Shown here one piece after another: positions 7,923-18,087 of a stretch of DNA of 64,000 bases (position 1 is the stretch's first letter; each line of letters opens with the position of its first letter). Location of the stretch: contig NZ_MBEI01000032.1 of NCBI RefSeq assembly GCF_001953985.1, positions 1 through 64,000 of the forward strand, in the 5' to 3' direction. The stretch comes from Mycobacterium colombiense. Lineage in GTDB: Bacteria > Actinomycetota > Actinomycetes > Mycobacteriales > Mycobacteriaceae. The notes beneath the pieces are model-generated. The model worked only from the letters and a program-made list of their open reading frames with translations. It was not told the origin of the DNA and ran no database searches. Made by a program: the position numbers and the translations under genes.

Positions 7923-8705
7923 TCACTCCATCCAGATCAGTGAGGCCAGCCGGCCGGTCGGCGCATCCCGGCGATGACTGAACAGCGCCGCGTCGTCCAC
8001 CGTGCATCGCGGATCGATATCGATTGCGGTCACACCCAAATCCGTTAGCTGACAAGCGATTCCGGCCCGCAGGTCGAGTCCGGGGGTTCCCGCGGCGGTG
8101 GTGGTCCGGCTGCCCGGCAGCGCCGCCTCGACCTCATCGGCCATGGCCGCCGGCACTTCGTAATTGCGGCCGCTGACCGCCGGGCCCAACAGCACCGAAA
8201 TATCTTCGGGCCGCGCGCCGAGCTCCAGCATCGTCTCCACCGTGCGGGTCACCACGCCGCGCTGGGCGCCGACCCGGCCGGCGTGCACCGCCGCGGCCAC
8301 GCCGGCGCGCGCGTCGGCCATCAACACCGGGACGCAGTCGGCGGTCACCACCGCCAGGGCGAGTCGCGCCGTGCGGGTCACTAGCGCGTCGGTGTCGTCG
8401 ACCGCGGTGTCACGCGCTCCGTCGACCACCTCGACCCGAACACCGTGGACCTGGTTCATCCACACCACGCGCCCGGCGCGCAGGCCGATGGCGGCGGCCA
8501 GCCGGGCCCGGTTGTGGGCGACGGCCGCCGGGTCGTCCCCGACGTGGTCGCCGAGGTTGAAGGTGTCGAACGGCGGCTTCGAGACGCCACCGGCGCGGGT
8601 GGTGGTCACCCGCCGGATGCGAACGCTCACGTGACCAGTATCCGGATTCCGCTGTCGGCCAGGCGGCCCCGACGGTCGCGGCCGGGGGTCCAGGGTCACG
8701 GGCAT
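7923..8705 (-). CDS. pgeF: PgeF/YfiH family (laccase-domain) protein, Rv2149c orthologue
   Basis: About 260 residues. The family acts in peptidoglycan quality control in E. coli by removing wrongly inserted L-Ser from UDP-MurNAc peptides, and related members are purine nucleoside phosphorylases. Zinc-site motifs are present: 'VVWMNQVHGVRVEVVDG', 'AVVTADCVPVLMAD', 'AAVHAGRVGAQRGV'. The end is 'LFSHRRDAPTGRLASLIW'. Start ATG 8705 lies 4 nt after the ftsZ stop; upstream in-frame starts would overlap ftsZ. Expression is probably coupled to ftsZ. Position next to ftsZ and murC fits a wall-precursor role. Confidence 0.92.
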   Translation of the reverse strand: MPVTLDPRPRPSGPPGRQRNPDTGHVSVRIRRVTTTRAGGVSKPPFDTFNLGDHVGDDPAAVAHNRARLAAAIGLRAGRVVWMNQVHGVRVEVVDGARDTAVDDTDALVTRTARLALAVVTADCVPVLMADARAGVAAAVHAGRVGAQRGVVTRTVETMLELGARPEDISVLLGPAVSGRNYEVPAAMADEVEAALPGSRTTTAAGTPGLDLRAGIACQLTDLGVTAIDIDPRCTVDDAALFSHRRDAPTGRLASLIWME

Positions 8706-8709
8706 GTTC

Positions 8710-9867
8710 TCAGCGGCGCATGAACGGCGGCACGTCGACGTCATCGTCATCGCCGCCAATATTCAAGGTCGAGCCGTTGGTGTGAACCGGCACGCTGACC
8801 GCGTCGACCGGTTCGAACAACGTCGAGGTGAGCTTGCCCGCCTTCGCCGACTCGATCCGGTGCGCACCGCCCTTCTCTTCCTTATCGGCACTGCCGCCGA
8901 TCACGGGTTTACGCCCGGCGCCCGCGGCATCGAAGCCCGCGGCGATGACGGTGACGCGCACCTCGTCGCCCAGCGAGTCGTCGATCACCGTGCCGAAGAT
9001 GATGTTGGCGTCCTGGTGGGCGGCGTCCTGCACCAGCGAGGCCGCCTCATTGATCTCGAACAGGCCCAGGTCGCTGCCGCCGGCGATCGACATCAGCACG
9101 CCGTGGGCGCCTTCCATCGAGGCTTCCAGCAGCGGCGAGTTGATGGCGATCTCGGCGGCCTTGAGCGAGCGGCCCTCGCCGCGGGCCGAACCAATACCCA
9201 TCAGGGCCGTTCCCGCGCCGGACATGATGCCCTTGACGTCGGCGAAGTCCACGTTGATCAGGCCCGGGGTGGTGATCAGGTCGGTGATGCCCTGCACACC
9301 GTTGAGCAGCACCTCGTCGGCGCTGCGGAAGGCGTCCATCAGCGATACCGCGGCGTCGCCCATCTGCAGCAGCCGGTCGTTCGGGATCACGATCAGGGTG
9401 TCGCAGCTCTCGCGCAGCGCCGAGATGCCGCTCTCGGCCTGGTTGCCGCGCCGCTTGCCCTCGAACGAGAACGGCCGGGTGACCACGCCGACAGTCAGCG
9501 CTCCCAGCTTGCGCGCGATGCTGGCGACGACGGGCGCCCCGCCGGTGCCGGTCCCGCCGCCCTCGCCGGCGGTGACGAACACCATGTCCGCGCCGCGGAG
9601 CAGCTCTTCGATCTCGTCCTTGGCGTCCTCGGCGGCCTTGCGGCCCACCTCCGGGTCCGCCCCGGCCCCCAGGCCGCGCGTGGACTCGCGCCCGACGTCG
9701 AGTTTGACGTCGGCATCGCTCATCAACAGCGCCTGCGCGTCGGTGTTGATCGCGATGAACTCCACGCCTTTGAGGCCTTGTTCGATCATCCGGTTGACGG
9801 CGTTGACGCCGCCGCCACCGATACCCACGACCTTGATGACGGCCAGGTAGTTATGCGGGGGGGTCAT
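8710..9867 (-). CDS. ftsZ: cell division protein FtsZ
   Basis: 385-residue tubulin-like GTPase forming the Z-ring. Seen: '[20 protein letters not shown]' near the N-terminus; the tubulin signature '[16 protein letters not shown]' near residue 100; the T7 catalytic loop '[17 protein letters not shown]' near 205; and a C-terminal linker ending in the conserved tail peptide '[12 protein letters not shown]', which binds SepF and FtsW. Start: GGGAGGAAG precedes two adjacent ATGs (9870 and 9867); the second matches the known mycobacterial start [10 protein letters not shown]. Length is normal. It is transcribed from its own 273-bp promoter region and from upstream dcw genes. Confidence 0.98.
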   Translation of the reverse strand: MTPPHNYLAVIKVVGIGGGGVNAVNRMIEQGLKGVEFIAINTDAQALLMSDADVKLDVGRESTRGLGAGADPEVGRKAAEDAKDEIEELLRGADMVFVTAGEGGGTGTGGAPVVASIARKLGALTVGVVTRPFSFEGKRRGNQAESGISALRESCDTLIVIPNDRLLQMGDAAVSLMDAFRSADEVLLNGVQGITDLITTPGLINVDFADVKGIMSGAGTALMGIGSARGEGRSLKAAEIAINSPLLEASMEGAHGVLMSIAGGSDLGLFEINEAASLVQDAAHQDANIIFGTVIDDSLGDEVRVTVIAAGFDAAGAGRKPVIGGSADKEEKGGAHRIESAKAGKLTSTLFEPVDAVSVPVHTNGSTLNIGGDDDDVDVPPFMRR

Positions 9868-10140
9868 CATTCGTCTTCCTCCCTGATGGGCTTGGCTCAG
9901 CTCTCCCGGCGGTGGGCTCCTCCGGACGTTCGCGGGCCTCCCTGGCAAACCCTCAACCTCAACCATAGAGTTAGAGTTATGTCAAGTAGTTCCGCGCAAC
10001 CAGAACGGTATGGGTATGGCGCGCCCTAACCACGCAGGCGCGCCGACACGCGTCCCGCAAATTTTGGGCCAATTTTCCCGCGTCGGGCGGCGTGCGCGCT
10101 GTTCGACGGCGCATCGCGCGGCGCGACGTGATGAAGATCG
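9868..10140 (-). promoter_or_regulatory. ftsZ upstream regulatory region
   Basis: 273 bp without a gene between ftsQ and ftsZ. Reading toward ftsZ, a perfect TTGACA (9985-9980) is followed by a two-fold ACTCTA repeat, TATGGT (9967-9962) and a two-fold GGTTGA repeat. TTGACA to TATGGT is only 12 bp, so these two probably belong to different promoters, as ftsZ is known to have several in mycobacteria. Further upstream two GGCGCGCC sites flank CTAACCACGCA, and an AT-rich AAATTTTGGGCCAATTTT element stands near 10060. Confidence 0.5.
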
Positions 10141-11130
10141 CTACTTGACCGTCGGCAGGTCCGGGCTGGACACGTCGTAGGTCTTGCCGGGCTGGGTCAG
10201 CAGCGCGGCCAGCTTCTCGGCCTTCTCATCGGTGCGGTCGGTGGTCCCCCAGATCACCACCCGGCCGTCGCCCAGCGTCAGGGTGATCGAGGCCACCGAC
10301 GGGGCAGCGATGCGGCCGACCTGGCCCTCGACCTCGGGACGCAGCGCGGTCAGTACCTGCAGGGCGGCCTTGGTCGCCGGGTCGTTCGGCCCGGGGTCGG
10401 CGACGTCGAGGTACGGCAGCGCCGGGGGCGGCGGCCCGGTCGCGAAGTCCACGCCGTCGCGGTCGAAGAGGTGCGGGCCGTCGGGAAAGTCCTTGACGGC
10501 CACCGGGATTCGCTCGACGATGGTGATCCGCAGCGCCGACGGATACTGGCGCTGCACCCGCGCGCTGGCCACTCGCCGGATCGCCGCCACCCGGTCGGCG
10601 ACCTGGTTGGTATTGATCTGCAGCAGTGGCGTTCCGATCCGCACCCGCGCCGCGTCCAGGACCTCGTCCCGGGTCACCACCCCGGTGCCTACGACGACGA
10701 TGTTGCGAGCCGACATCGCGGGGGTGAAGTAGAGGATCAGGGCCAGCCCGATGCCGACGATCACCAGCAGGACCGTCACCAGCAGCATCTTCAGGCCCCG
10801 AACCACGCCCCGCGCAACGGGTTTGGGCTCGTTGACCAGCCGTCCACTGGCCCGGCGCTTCGCCTCGCGGCGGGCCTCTTCGATGGCGGTGGCGCGGGCC
10901 TGCGCGGCGCGGCGCTCGGCCCGCTCCCGGCGGGCGCGCCGCCGCGGCCCCTCGACCTCGGCCTGGTCGGCCTGCTGACCGTCGCCCGCGTCGCCCTCGC
11001 CCTCGCCCGTTCCGGTGGCCAGCGGTTCGGTGACCGCGATGTCGCCGGCGTCGTCGGCGTCGTCGGCCGGCTGACCCTCCGCCGGTTCGCCGACGACGTC
11101 GGCCGGGACGGGGTCGTCCGGCTGCGTCAT
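10141..11130 (-). CDS. ftsQ: cell division protein FtsQ
   Basis: 329 residues, bitopic. The cytoplasmic N-terminus (about 1-110) is very acidic ([14 protein letters not shown]...) and then very basic ([15 protein letters not shown]). The membrane helix '[20 protein letters not shown]' is near 113-133. The periplasmic POTRA domain begins '[20 protein letters not shown]', and the FtsQ/DivIB part contains '[20 protein letters not shown]'. FtsQ recruits FtsL/FtsB-like and FtsW/FtsI partners to the septum. The ATG overlaps the murC stop by 4 nt (ATGA), so the two are translationally coupled. Confidence 0.96.
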   Translation of the reverse strand: MTQPDDPVPADVVGEPAEGQPADDADDAGDIAVTEPLATGTGEGEGDAGDGQQADQAEVEGPRRRARRERAERRAAQARATAIEEARREAKRRASGRLVNEPKPVARGVVRGLKMLLVTVLLVIVGIGLALILYFTPAMSARNIVVVGTGVVTRDEVLDAARVRIGTPLLQINTNQVADRVAAIRRVASARVQRQYPSALRITIVERIPVAVKDFPDGPHLFDRDGVDFATGPPPPALPYLDVADPGPNDPATKAALQVLTALRPEVEGQVGRIAAPSVASITLTLGDGRVVIWGTTDRTDEKAEKLAALLTQPGKTYDVSSPDLPTVK

Positions 11131-12593
11131 CGCATCGCCCCGGGGGCGCTGCGATTGGCGCGCACCCGCAGCGCCGTGACGATCTCGGGCCCCAGCAGGG
11201 TCACGTCGCCGGCTCCCATGGTGACGATGACGTCGCCGGGCCCGGCGGCGGCCGCCACCTGCTCGGAGGCCGCGGCGAAGTGCGGGAGATAGCGCACCGG
11301 CACGCTGACGTGCTCGGCGACGCTGGCCCCGCTGACACCGGCCAGCGGTTGTTCGCGGGCGCCGTAGACGTCGAGCACGAAGACCTCGTCCGCGGCGTCC
11401 AGGGCCTGCCCGAACTCCTCGGCGAAAGCCTTTGTCCGCGAATACAAATGGGGCTGGAACACCGCGATGCTGCGGCCGTCACCGCTCTGCTCCAGAAGGG
11501 TGCGGACCGCCGCCAGCGTGGCGACGATCTCCGTCGGGTGGTGGGCGTAGTCGTCGAACACGCGGACCGAGGCCGCGCTGCCGACCAGTTCGAAGCGGCG
11601 GCGCACGCCCTCGAAGCCGGCCAGGCCGTCCAGCACCGCATCGATCGGGGCGCCGATCTCGAGCGCCGCCAGCAGCGCGCCCACCGCGTTGAGCGCCATG
11701 TGACGGCCTGGCACCGACAACCGCATCACCCGCGGGTGCTTCTCCGGGTCGAGTTCGGGGGCCAGCTGGATCTGCGCGACGGCTCCGGTGCCCTGCTGCT
11801 GCCACGACAACAACGTCGCGGCGAGTTCGTCGCCGGGCCGCGGAGACCCGTAGCGCAGCACCCGGATGCCCAGCTCGGCCGTGCGCCGTGCCAGCGCCTC
11901 GGCCCCCGGGTCGTCGACGCAGACCACCAGCGCCCCGCCGGGCGCCAGCCGCTCCACGAAGGCGTCGAACACGGCGACATAGGCGTCGGCGCTGCCGTAG
12001 AAGTCCAGGTGATCGGTCTCGATGTTGGTGACCACGGCGACGTTGGGGGTGTACTCCAGCAGCGAGCCGTCGCTTTCGTCGGCCTCCGCGACGAAGCAGT
12101 CGCCGCTGCCGTGGTGGGCGTTGGTGCCGGCCTCGCCCATCTCACCGCCGACCGCGAACGACGGGTCGCGCCCGCAATGCTGCAGCGCGACGATCAACAT
12201 CGACGTCGTCGTCGTCTTGCCGTGCGTGCCGGTGACCATCAGCGTGGTGCGGCCGGCCATCAGCTTGGCCAGCACGGCGGGCCGCAGGATCACCGGGATG
12301 CCGCGCCGCCGGGCCTCGACGAGCTCGGGATTGGTCTTCGGGATCGCGGCGTGCGTGGTGATGACCGCGGTGGCGCCGCCGGGCAACAGATCCAGCGAGG
12401 ATGCGTCGTGCCCGATGTTGATCTGCGCGCCCCGGGCCCGCAGCGCGTGAACGCCGCGGGACTCCTTCGCATCCGAGCCGGACACCAGGCCGCCGCGGTC
12501 GAGCAGGATGCGGGCGATGCCCGACATTCCGGCTCCCCCGATGCCGACCATGTGCACCCGCTGCAGCTCGGGTGGCAGCTGGTCGGTGCTCAT
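11127..12593 (-). CDS. murC: UDP-N-acetylmuramate--L-alanine ligase MurC
   Basis: 488 residues, cytosolic Mur ligase that adds L-Ala to UDP-MurNAc. Domain 1 starts with '[20 protein letters not shown]'. The ATP site is '[20 protein letters not shown]' near 120; '[20 protein letters not shown]' and '[13 protein letters not shown]' follow. The C-terminal domain carries '[17 protein letters not shown]' and '[11 protein letters not shown]'-like '[16 protein letters not shown]'. The ATG at 12593 overlaps the murG stop (ATGA). A longer upstream frame exists but lies wholly inside murG and is antecedent reading, not coding. Mycobacterial MurC is known to accept UDP-MurNGlyc as well. Confidence 0.98.
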   Translation of the reverse strand: MSTDQLPPELQRVHMVGIGGAGMSGIARILLDRGGLVSGSDAKESRGVHALRARGAQINIGHDASSLDLLPGGATAVITTHAAIPKTNPELVEARRRGIPVILRPAVLAKLMAGRTTLMVTGTHGKTTTTSMLIVALQHCGRDPSFAVGGEMGEAGTNAHHGSGDCFVAEADESDGSLLEYTPNVAVVTNIETDHLDFYGSADAYVAVFDAFVERLAPGGALVVCVDDPGAEALARRTAELGIRVLRYGSPRPGDELAATLLSWQQQGTGAVAQIQLAPELDPEKHPRVMRLSVPGRHMALNAVGALLAALEIGAPIDAVLDGLAGFEGVRRRFELVGSAASVRVFDDYAHHPTEIVATLAAVRTLLEQSGDGRSIAVFQPHLYSRTKAFAEEFGQALDAADEVFVLDVYGAREQPLAGVSGASVAEHVSVPVRYLPHFAAASEQVAAAAGPGDVIVTMGAGDVTLLGPEIVTALRVRANRSAPGAMR

Positions 12594-13810
12594 GGCTTGC
12601 CCCCGGCCGGCGAGCGGCGGCCCAGCCGGGCCTTCCTGGCGATGTCCAGTGCCGCGAGGGCGACCTGGCGCGCCGCGTCGGGATGCCCCACCAGCGCGGC
12701 GGCGGTGGTCATCGCCGCCAGGCGCGGCGGGTCGCCCATCAGCCCCGCCACTTCCCGGGCCACCAGCTCGGGCGTCAGGTCGGCGTCGGCGACGATCATG
12801 CCGCCGCCGGCGTTGACCACCGGCAGCGCGTTGAGCCGCTGCTCGCCGTTGCCGATCGGCAGGGGCACGTAAATGGCAGGCAGGCCCACCGCCGAAACCT
12901 CGGCTACCGTCATCGCACCGGACCGGCAGATCACCAGGTCGGCGGCCGAATAAGCCAGGTCCATCCGGTCGAGGTAGGGCACTGCCACGTAGGGCGGGTC
13001 GCCCGGCTGGGGCGCTGGCAGGTCGAGCGTGTTCTTGGGCCCGTGCGCGTGCAGGACGGCCACGCCGGCGGCGGCCAGCCCGGCGGCCGCCCCGGAGACG
13101 GCCCGGTTCAGTGAGGCCGCGCCCTGCGAGCCCCCGAACACCAGCAACACCCGGGCGTCGTCGGCGAAACCGAAGAAGCGGCGCGCCTGGTCGCGCAGCG
13201 CCGCGCGGTCCAGCGAGGTGATGGTCTCGCGCACCGGCACCCCGACCACCTCGGCGCGCGGTAGCCCACAGTCGGCCACCGCGGACAGCACCCGCTCGGC
13301 CGTGCGGGCGCCCACCCGGTTGGCCAGCCCGGCGCTGGCGTTGGCCTCGTGGATCACCACCGGGACCCGTGGCTTGCGCGGCGAGACGCCGCGGGCGGCC
13401 AGGTAGGCCGGCAGCGCCACGTACCCACCGAAACCGATCACCACGTCGGCGTCGACCGCCCTGAGCACGGCACGGGTCTCCCGCACGGCCCGCCACACCC
13501 GTGAGGGAAGCCGGGCCAGGTCGCCGCTGGGTTTGCGCGGCAGCGGCACCGGGGTGATCAGCTCGAGGTCATAGCCGCGCTCGGGCACCAGCCGGGTCTC
13601 CAGCCCCCGGGCGGTGCCCAGCGCGGTGATCCTGACCTGCGGATCGAGGGCGCTCAGCGCGTCGGCGACGGCCATTGCCGGCTCGACGTGGCCGGCGGTT
13701 CCCCCGCCGGCGAGCACCACCGACAGTGGCTTAAAAGCCGACAACGCGGCACCGGCGGGCAAAGGGTTTACCCCCCGCCCGCCGGTCGGCTTGTTGACCG
13801 TGTCGTTCAC
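12590..13810 (-). CDS. murG: MurG, lipid II-forming GlcNAc transferase
   Basis: 406-residue peripheral membrane GT28 glycosyltransferase that adds GlcNAc to lipid I on the cytoplasmic face. Glycine loops are clear: '[20 protein letters not shown]' near 31-50, and '[20 protein letters not shown]' with '[18 protein letters not shown]'. The C-domain loop is '[18 protein letters not shown]', and the donor-site signature is '[20 protein letters not shown]'. The start is GTG 13810, overlapping the ftsW stop as GTGA. It has about 25 more N-terminal residues than E. coli MurG, which is usual in mycobacteria. Confidence 0.97.
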   Translation of the reverse strand: MNDTVNKPTGGRGVNPLPAGAALSAFKPLSVVLAGGGTAGHVEPAMAVADALSALDPQVRITALGTARGLETRLVPERGYDLELITPVPLPRKPSGDLARLPSRVWRAVRETRAVLRAVDADVVIGFGGYVALPAYLAARGVSPRKPRVPVVIHEANASAGLANRVGARTAERVLSAVADCGLPRAEVVGVPVRETITSLDRAALRDQARRFFGFADDARVLLVFGGSQGAASLNRAVSGAAAGLAAAGVAVLHAHGPKNTLDLPAPQPGDPPYVAVPYLDRMDLAYSAADLVICRSGAMTVAEVSAVGLPAIYVPLPIGNGEQRLNALPVVNAGGGMIVADADLTPELVAREVAGLMGDPPRLAAMTTAAALVGHPDAARQVALAALDIARKARLGRRSPAGGKP

Positions 13811-15531
13811 CCGTAACGCTGACCTTCCAGTGCGCGAGCGCGTCGTGGCTGACGCTGGCCGGCCGCCTGGCTAACGCGGCGCTGGCCAGATCCATGATGC
13901 CTCGCCCGTGATCGAGCGGTACCCCCAGTCTGGCGAGCCGGCCGCCCGCCCGTGCGCGGTAGCGCCGGCCGCAGCGGGGCATCGGCCCTATGGGGGGCCT
14001 TCTGGGAGGCCTTGCGGGGGGCCTTGCGCCCCGGCGCACCGGCGCCCTTACGCGGCGGCTCGGCCGACTTCGGTCGGGCGCGCTTGCGATCGCGGAACGC
14101 CTCCAGGCGCGTCGGCGAGTAGGGCTCGGGCAGCGGCAGCCGCAGGATCCGGTTCACCTTGTCGTCGCGGCCGGCCCGCAGCGCGGCCACCGCCTCGGGT
14201 TCGTGACGAGCCGCGTTGGCCATGATGCCGATCATGAAAAGCGTTGCCGCGGTTGATGTTCCACCGGCGGATATCAGCGGCAGCTGAATGCCGGTGACCG
14301 GGAGGATGCCGATGACATAGCCGATGTTGATGAAGGCCTGGCCCAGCACCCACATGGTCGTGGTGGCGGTAAGCAGCCGGAGGAACGGGTCGGCCGAGCG
14401 GCGGGCGATCCGCATCCCGGTGTAGGCGAACAGCCCGAACAGCACCAGCAGCGCGAAGGCACCGATGAATCCGAGCTCCTCGCCGATGATCGCGAAGATG
14501 AAGTCGTTGTGGGCGTTGGGCAGGTAGTTCCATTTGGCCACGCCCTGGCCCAGGCCGTCGCCGAAGATTCCGCCGTGCGCCAGCGCGAATTTGGCCTGCC
14601 GGGCCTGGTAGCCGGTGTCCTGCGGGTCGTTCTCGGGGTTGATCCAGGACCGCACCCGCTCCGACCGGTAGCCGGCCGACATGGCCAGGACCGCGCCGGC
14701 GACGAAGACGGCCAGCAACGAGGTGACGAACACGCGCAGCGGCAGGCCCGCGTACCACAGCAGGGCCAGCAGGATGATGCCCAGCGACACCGTCTGCCCG
14801 AGGTCGGGCTGTGCCACGATCAGCGCCAGCGCGATCACGGCCGCCGGCACCAGCGGGATCAGCAGTTCGCGCAGGCTCGCCCGCTCCAGGCGACGGGCGG
14901 CCAGCATGTGCGCGCCCCAGATGGCGAAGGCGATTTTCGCCAGTTCGGACGGCTGCATCGAGAAGCCCGCGACCACGAACCACTTACGAGATCCGTTGGC
15001 CAGGTTGCCGATACCGGGAACGAGCACCAGCACCAGCAGGATGACGGTGACGACGTAGCCGGTGAACGCGACGCGGCGGATGAACCGCACCGACATCCGC
15101 AACGAGGCGTAGCAGGCGACGAGCCCGATCACGGTCCACAGCACCTGCTTGCCGAAGATCACCCAGGCCGATCCGTCGGCGTCGTAGGACCGCACGCCCG
15201 ACGCCGACAGCACCATGATCAGCCCGAGCGTCGTCAGCAACCCGGCCACGGCGATGACCAGGTGAAAGGAGGTCATGGGCCGGCCCAGCCAGGCGCCGAA
15301 CCGGCTGTGCGAACCGCCCTCCCCGGCGGCGGCCTTGTCCTTCTTGGCCTTTGGTGGCTTGTCGGCCTTCTTCTCGGCCTTGGCTTCCTTTTCAGCCTTG
15401 GCTTCCTGCTCAGCCTTGGCTTCCGCGGTGTCGTCCGTGGCGTCGGCGTCGTCGGCCGGCCCCGGCTCGGCCGCGGCGGTTTCGGTGGCGTCTTTCCCCC
15501 GGCCCAGCAGCCGGGTCAGTGCGTTACCCAC
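13807..15531 (-). CDS. ftsW: FtsW, septal lipid II polymerase (SEDS family)
   Basis: 574-residue SEDS glycosyltransferase that polymerises septal glycan with PbpB. About ten membrane helices are seen from residue 90 on. Signatures: '[19 protein letters not shown]', '[20 protein letters not shown]', '[20 protein letters not shown]', and the catalytic-Asp region '[18 protein letters not shown]'. The N-terminus (about 12-80) is an unusual Lys/Ala/Glu extension with three AKAE(Q/K)(E/K) hexads, and the C-terminus is long, basic and Pro-rich. The GTG start at 15531 comes just after the murD stop; upstream in-frame starts would sit inside murD. Confidence 0.96.
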   Translation of the reverse strand: MGNALTRLLGRGKDATETAAAEPGPADDADATDDTAEAKAEQEAKAEKEAKAEKKADKPPKAKKDKAAAGEGGSHSRFGAWLGRPMTSFHLVIAVAGLLTTLGLIMVLSASGVRSYDADGSAWVIFGKQVLWTVIGLVACYASLRMSVRFIRRVAFTGYVVTVILLVLVLVPGIGNLANGSRKWFVVAGFSMQPSELAKIAFAIWGAHMLAARRLERASLRELLIPLVPAAVIALALIVAQPDLGQTVSLGIILLALLWYAGLPLRVFVTSLLAVFVAGAVLAMSAGYRSERVRSWINPENDPQDTGYQARQAKFALAHGGIFGDGLGQGVAKWNYLPNAHNDFIFAIIGEELGFIGAFALLVLFGLFAYTGMRIARRSADPFLRLLTATTTMWVLGQAFINIGYVIGILPVTGIQLPLISAGGTSTAATLFMIGIMANAARHEPEAVAALRAGRDDKVNRILRLPLPEPYSPTRLEAFRDRKRARPKSAEPPRKGAGAPGRKAPRKASQKAPHRADAPLRPALPRTGGRPARQTGGTARSRARHHGSGQRRVSQAAGQRQPRRARALEGQRYG

Positions 15532-15538
15532 GCCCGCC

Positions 15539-17008
15539 CTACCGCAGCGCCGCGCGGACGGCGGCCGCGAATGCGTCGCCGCGGTCGGCGTACCCCGCGA
15601 ATTGGTCGAACGATGCGCCCGCCGGTGCCAGCAGCACGGTGTCACCGGGCCGCGCCACGGTACGCGCCGCTGCCACCGCCGCGTTCATCACCGCCGCGCC
15701 CAGATTGTCACCCGTTTGTTTGACTTCTGTCACATCTGCCCCAGAGACCACAGCAGTCGCATCCATACCAGCATCCTCGCCTGTCACAACGTGCAGGACG
15801 GGGACATCCGGCGCGTGTCGCGATAACGCCTCTGCAACCTCTTGTCGGTCTCGGCCGATGAGCACCGCTCCGACCAGCCGCGATGCCATCCTGGCGACCT
15901 CGGCATCGACCGACGCGCCCTTCAGCAGACCGCCGGCGATCCAGACGACGTGGGGGTAGGCCAGCACGGACGCCTCGGCGGCGTGCGGGTTGGTGGCCTT
16001 GGAGTCGTCGACGTAGGTGATGCCGTCGGCGACGGCCACGATTTCGGCCCGGTGCCGGCCCACCCGGAACGAGGCGATCGCGGCCGCGATCGCCTCGGCC
16101 GGCACGTCGACGCAGCGCGCCAGCGCCGCGGCGGCCAGGGCGTCGAGCACCCCGACCGGGCCCGGCACCGGGATGGACTCGACCGGCAGCAGGGCCAGGT
16201 CGTCGGCGAAGGCGCGGTCAACCAGGTGGCTGTCGCGCACGCCAAGCTCCCCCGCCGCCGGTTCGCCCAGCCGGAAGCCGACCCGCACGGGCGCCCGGGC
16301 GGTGTCCAGCAGCGCCGCCGCCCGGGTGTCGTCCAGGCCCACCACGGCCACCCGGCCATCTAGCACCCGCGCCTTCGCCGCGGTGTATGCGGCCAGGCTG
16401 CCGTGCCAGTCCAGGTGGTCTTCGGCGATGTTGAGCACCGCACCGGCCTCCGGCCGCAGCGAAGGCGCCCAATGCAATTGGAAGCTGGATAGCTCGACGG
16501 CCAGCAGCTCGGCGGGTTGCTCCAGGACGTCGAGCACCGGGTCGCCGATGTTGCCGCAGAGCAGGCTGCGCCGGCCGCCGGCGGTCAGCATGGCGTGCAG
16601 CATCGACGTGGTGGTCGTCTTGCCGTTGGTCCCGGTCACCACCAGCCAGCGCCGCGGCGGCCCGTAGCGGCCCGCGGCGTCGAGCCGCCAGGCCAGCTCC
16701 ACGTCACCCCAGATCGGCACGCCGGCCGCCGCGGCGGCGACCAGCAGCGGTGTCGTCGGCGCGAAGCCGGGACTGGCGACCACCAGCGCGTACCGGGAGA
16801 TCTCGTCGGTGGCGGTCGAGGTGGACGCGGTCGCCACCCCCGCGTCGGCGTAGCCGCGCAGCCTGGCCGGGTCGTCGTCGCACAGCGTCAGTGCCACGCC
16901 GAATGGGGCTAGCGCCGTCAGCACCGCCCTGCCCGTCACCCCGCCGCCGGCCACCAGCACCGCCGCGCCGGGCGCCAGCGGTTCCAGCGGGGCCTCAAGA
17001 CCGCTCAT
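15539..17008 (-). CDS. murD: UDP-N-acetylmuramoyl-L-alanine--D-glutamate ligase MurD
   Basis: 489-residue cytosolic Mur ligase adding D-Glu. N-domain '[20 protein letters not shown]'. ATP loop '[20 protein letters not shown]' near 115. Central-domain '[19 protein letters not shown]' carries the His that follows the carbamylated Lys region. C-domain '[20 protein letters not shown]' and '[20 protein letters not shown]', the MurD substrate loop. ATG 17008 overlaps the mraY stop by one base (TGATG), so I prefer it to the in-frame ATG at 17032 inside mraY. The gene sits mid-operon with ftsW following. Confidence 0.97.
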   Translation of the reverse strand: MSGLEAPLEPLAPGAAVLVAGGGVTGRAVLTALAPFGVALTLCDDDPARLRGYADAGVATASTSTATDEISRYALVVASPGFAPTTPLLVAAAAAGVPIWGDVELAWRLDAAGRYGPPRRWLVVTGTNGKTTTTSMLHAMLTAGGRRSLLCGNIGDPVLDVLEQPAELLAVELSSFQLHWAPSLRPEAGAVLNIAEDHLDWHGSLAAYTAAKARVLDGRVAVVGLDDTRAAALLDTARAPVRVGFRLGEPAAGELGVRDSHLVDRAFADDLALLPVESIPVPGPVGVLDALAAAALARCVDVPAEAIAAAIASFRVGRHRAEIVAVADGITYVDDSKATNPHAAEASVLAYPHVVWIAGGLLKGASVDAEVARMASRLVGAVLIGRDRQEVAEALSRHAPDVPVLHVVTGEDAGMDATAVVSGADVTEVKQTGDNLGAAVMNAAVAAARTVARPGDTVLLAPAGASFDQFAGYADRGDAFAAAVRAALR

Positions 17009-18087
17009 CAGGCACCTATCGCGCCCAGCCACTCACCGTAGAAAAGGGCCACGCCCAGGCCGCACGCGATCGCGGTGAGCAGCCAGAAGCGGATGATGAC
17101 CGTGGTCTCGGCCCAGCCGGCCAACTCGAAATGGTGGTGAAAGGGCGCCATCCGGAACACCCGGCGCCCGGTGGTGCGAAAAGTCAGGATCTGCAACACA
17201 ACCGAACTGACCTCGGCGACGAACAGCGAACCCAGCACGACGGCGAGGATCTCGGTGCGGCTGGTGACCGAGAGGCCCGCGATGATGCCGCCCAGGGCCA
17301 GGGATCCGGTGTCGCCCATGAAGATCTTGGCGGGCGCGGCGTTCCACCACAGAAAGCCGATGCAGGCGCCCGCGGTGGCGGCCGCGACCAGCGCCAGGTC
17401 CAGCGGATCGCGCACGTTGTAGCAGCCCAGCCCGGGGGCGGTGACGCAGGCGTTGCGGTACTGCCAGAAGGTGATCAACACGTAGGCGGCGGTGACCATC
17501 GCCATGCTCCCGGCGGCCAGCCCGTCCAGGCCGTCGGTGAAGTTGACCGCGTTGGACCAGGCGCTGACGACGACCACGCAGAACAGGACGAACAGGCCCG
17601 GGGCCAGTGTGACGGTGGCGATCTCGCGCACGTAGGACAGGTCCGCGCTGGCCGGTGTCAGGCCGTTGTTGTTGTGGAACTGCACCGCCAGCACACCGAA
17701 GATCACCGCGGCGGCGACCTGCCCGATGGTCTTGGCAGTCTTGTTCAAGCCGAGGTTGCGCGACCTGCGGATCTTGATGATGTCGTCGAGGAATCCGACG
17801 CCGCCGAGCACGGTGGCCAGGCCCAGCACCAACAGACCCGAGACGGTGACGCCCTCGCCGTCGAAGGCCATCCCGGCCAGGTGCGTGCCCAGGTAGCCCG
17901 CCCAGATGCCGGCCAGGATGGCCACGCCGCCCATCGACGGCGTGCCGCGTTTGGCGTGGTGGGTAGGCGGGCCGTCCTCGCGGGTGTGGTGGCCGAAGCC
18001 CTGCCGGGTGAACAGCCGGATCAGCGCCGGGGTCAGCAGGATCGACACGGTCAGTGCGACGGCGACGGCGATCAGGATCTGCCTCAT
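17008..18087 (-). CDS. mraY: phospho-MurNAc-pentapeptide transferase MraY (MurX)
   Basis: 359-residue polytopic enzyme that moves phospho-MurNAc-pentapeptide to decaprenyl phosphate, making lipid I. About ten helices. Family motifs: '[17 protein letters not shown]' after '[10 protein letters not shown]'; '[19 protein letters not shown]', holding the Asp-Asp pair; '[16 protein letters not shown]'; and '[20 protein letters not shown]' with the catalytic Asp, followed by '[15 protein letters not shown]'. It is the target of capuramycin-type inhibitors in mycobacteria. The ATG overlaps the murF stop by 4 nt. Confidence 0.98.
   Translation of the reverse strand: MRQILIAVAVALTVSILLTPALIRLFTRQGFGHHTREDGPPTHHAKRGTPSMGGVAILAGIWAGYLGTHLAGMAFDGEGVTVSGLLVLGLATVLGGVGFLDDIIKIRRSRNLGLNKTAKTIGQVAAAVIFGVLAVQFHNNNGLTPASADLSYVREIATVTLAPGLFVLFCVVVVSAWSNAVNFTDGLDGLAAGSMAMVTAAYVLITFWQYRNACVTAPGLGCYNVRDPLDLALVAAATAGACIGFLWWNAAPAKIFMGDTGSLALGGIIAGLSVTSRTEILAVVLGSLFVAEVSSVVLQILTFRTTGRRVFRMAPFHHHFELAGWAETTVIIRFWLLTAIACGLGVALFYGEWLGAIGA

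Noticed and set aside
9868..11130. A hidden ftsA between ftsQ and ftsZ
   Set aside because: The gap is 273 bp of promoter-like sequence; mycobacteria lack FtsA and use SepF.
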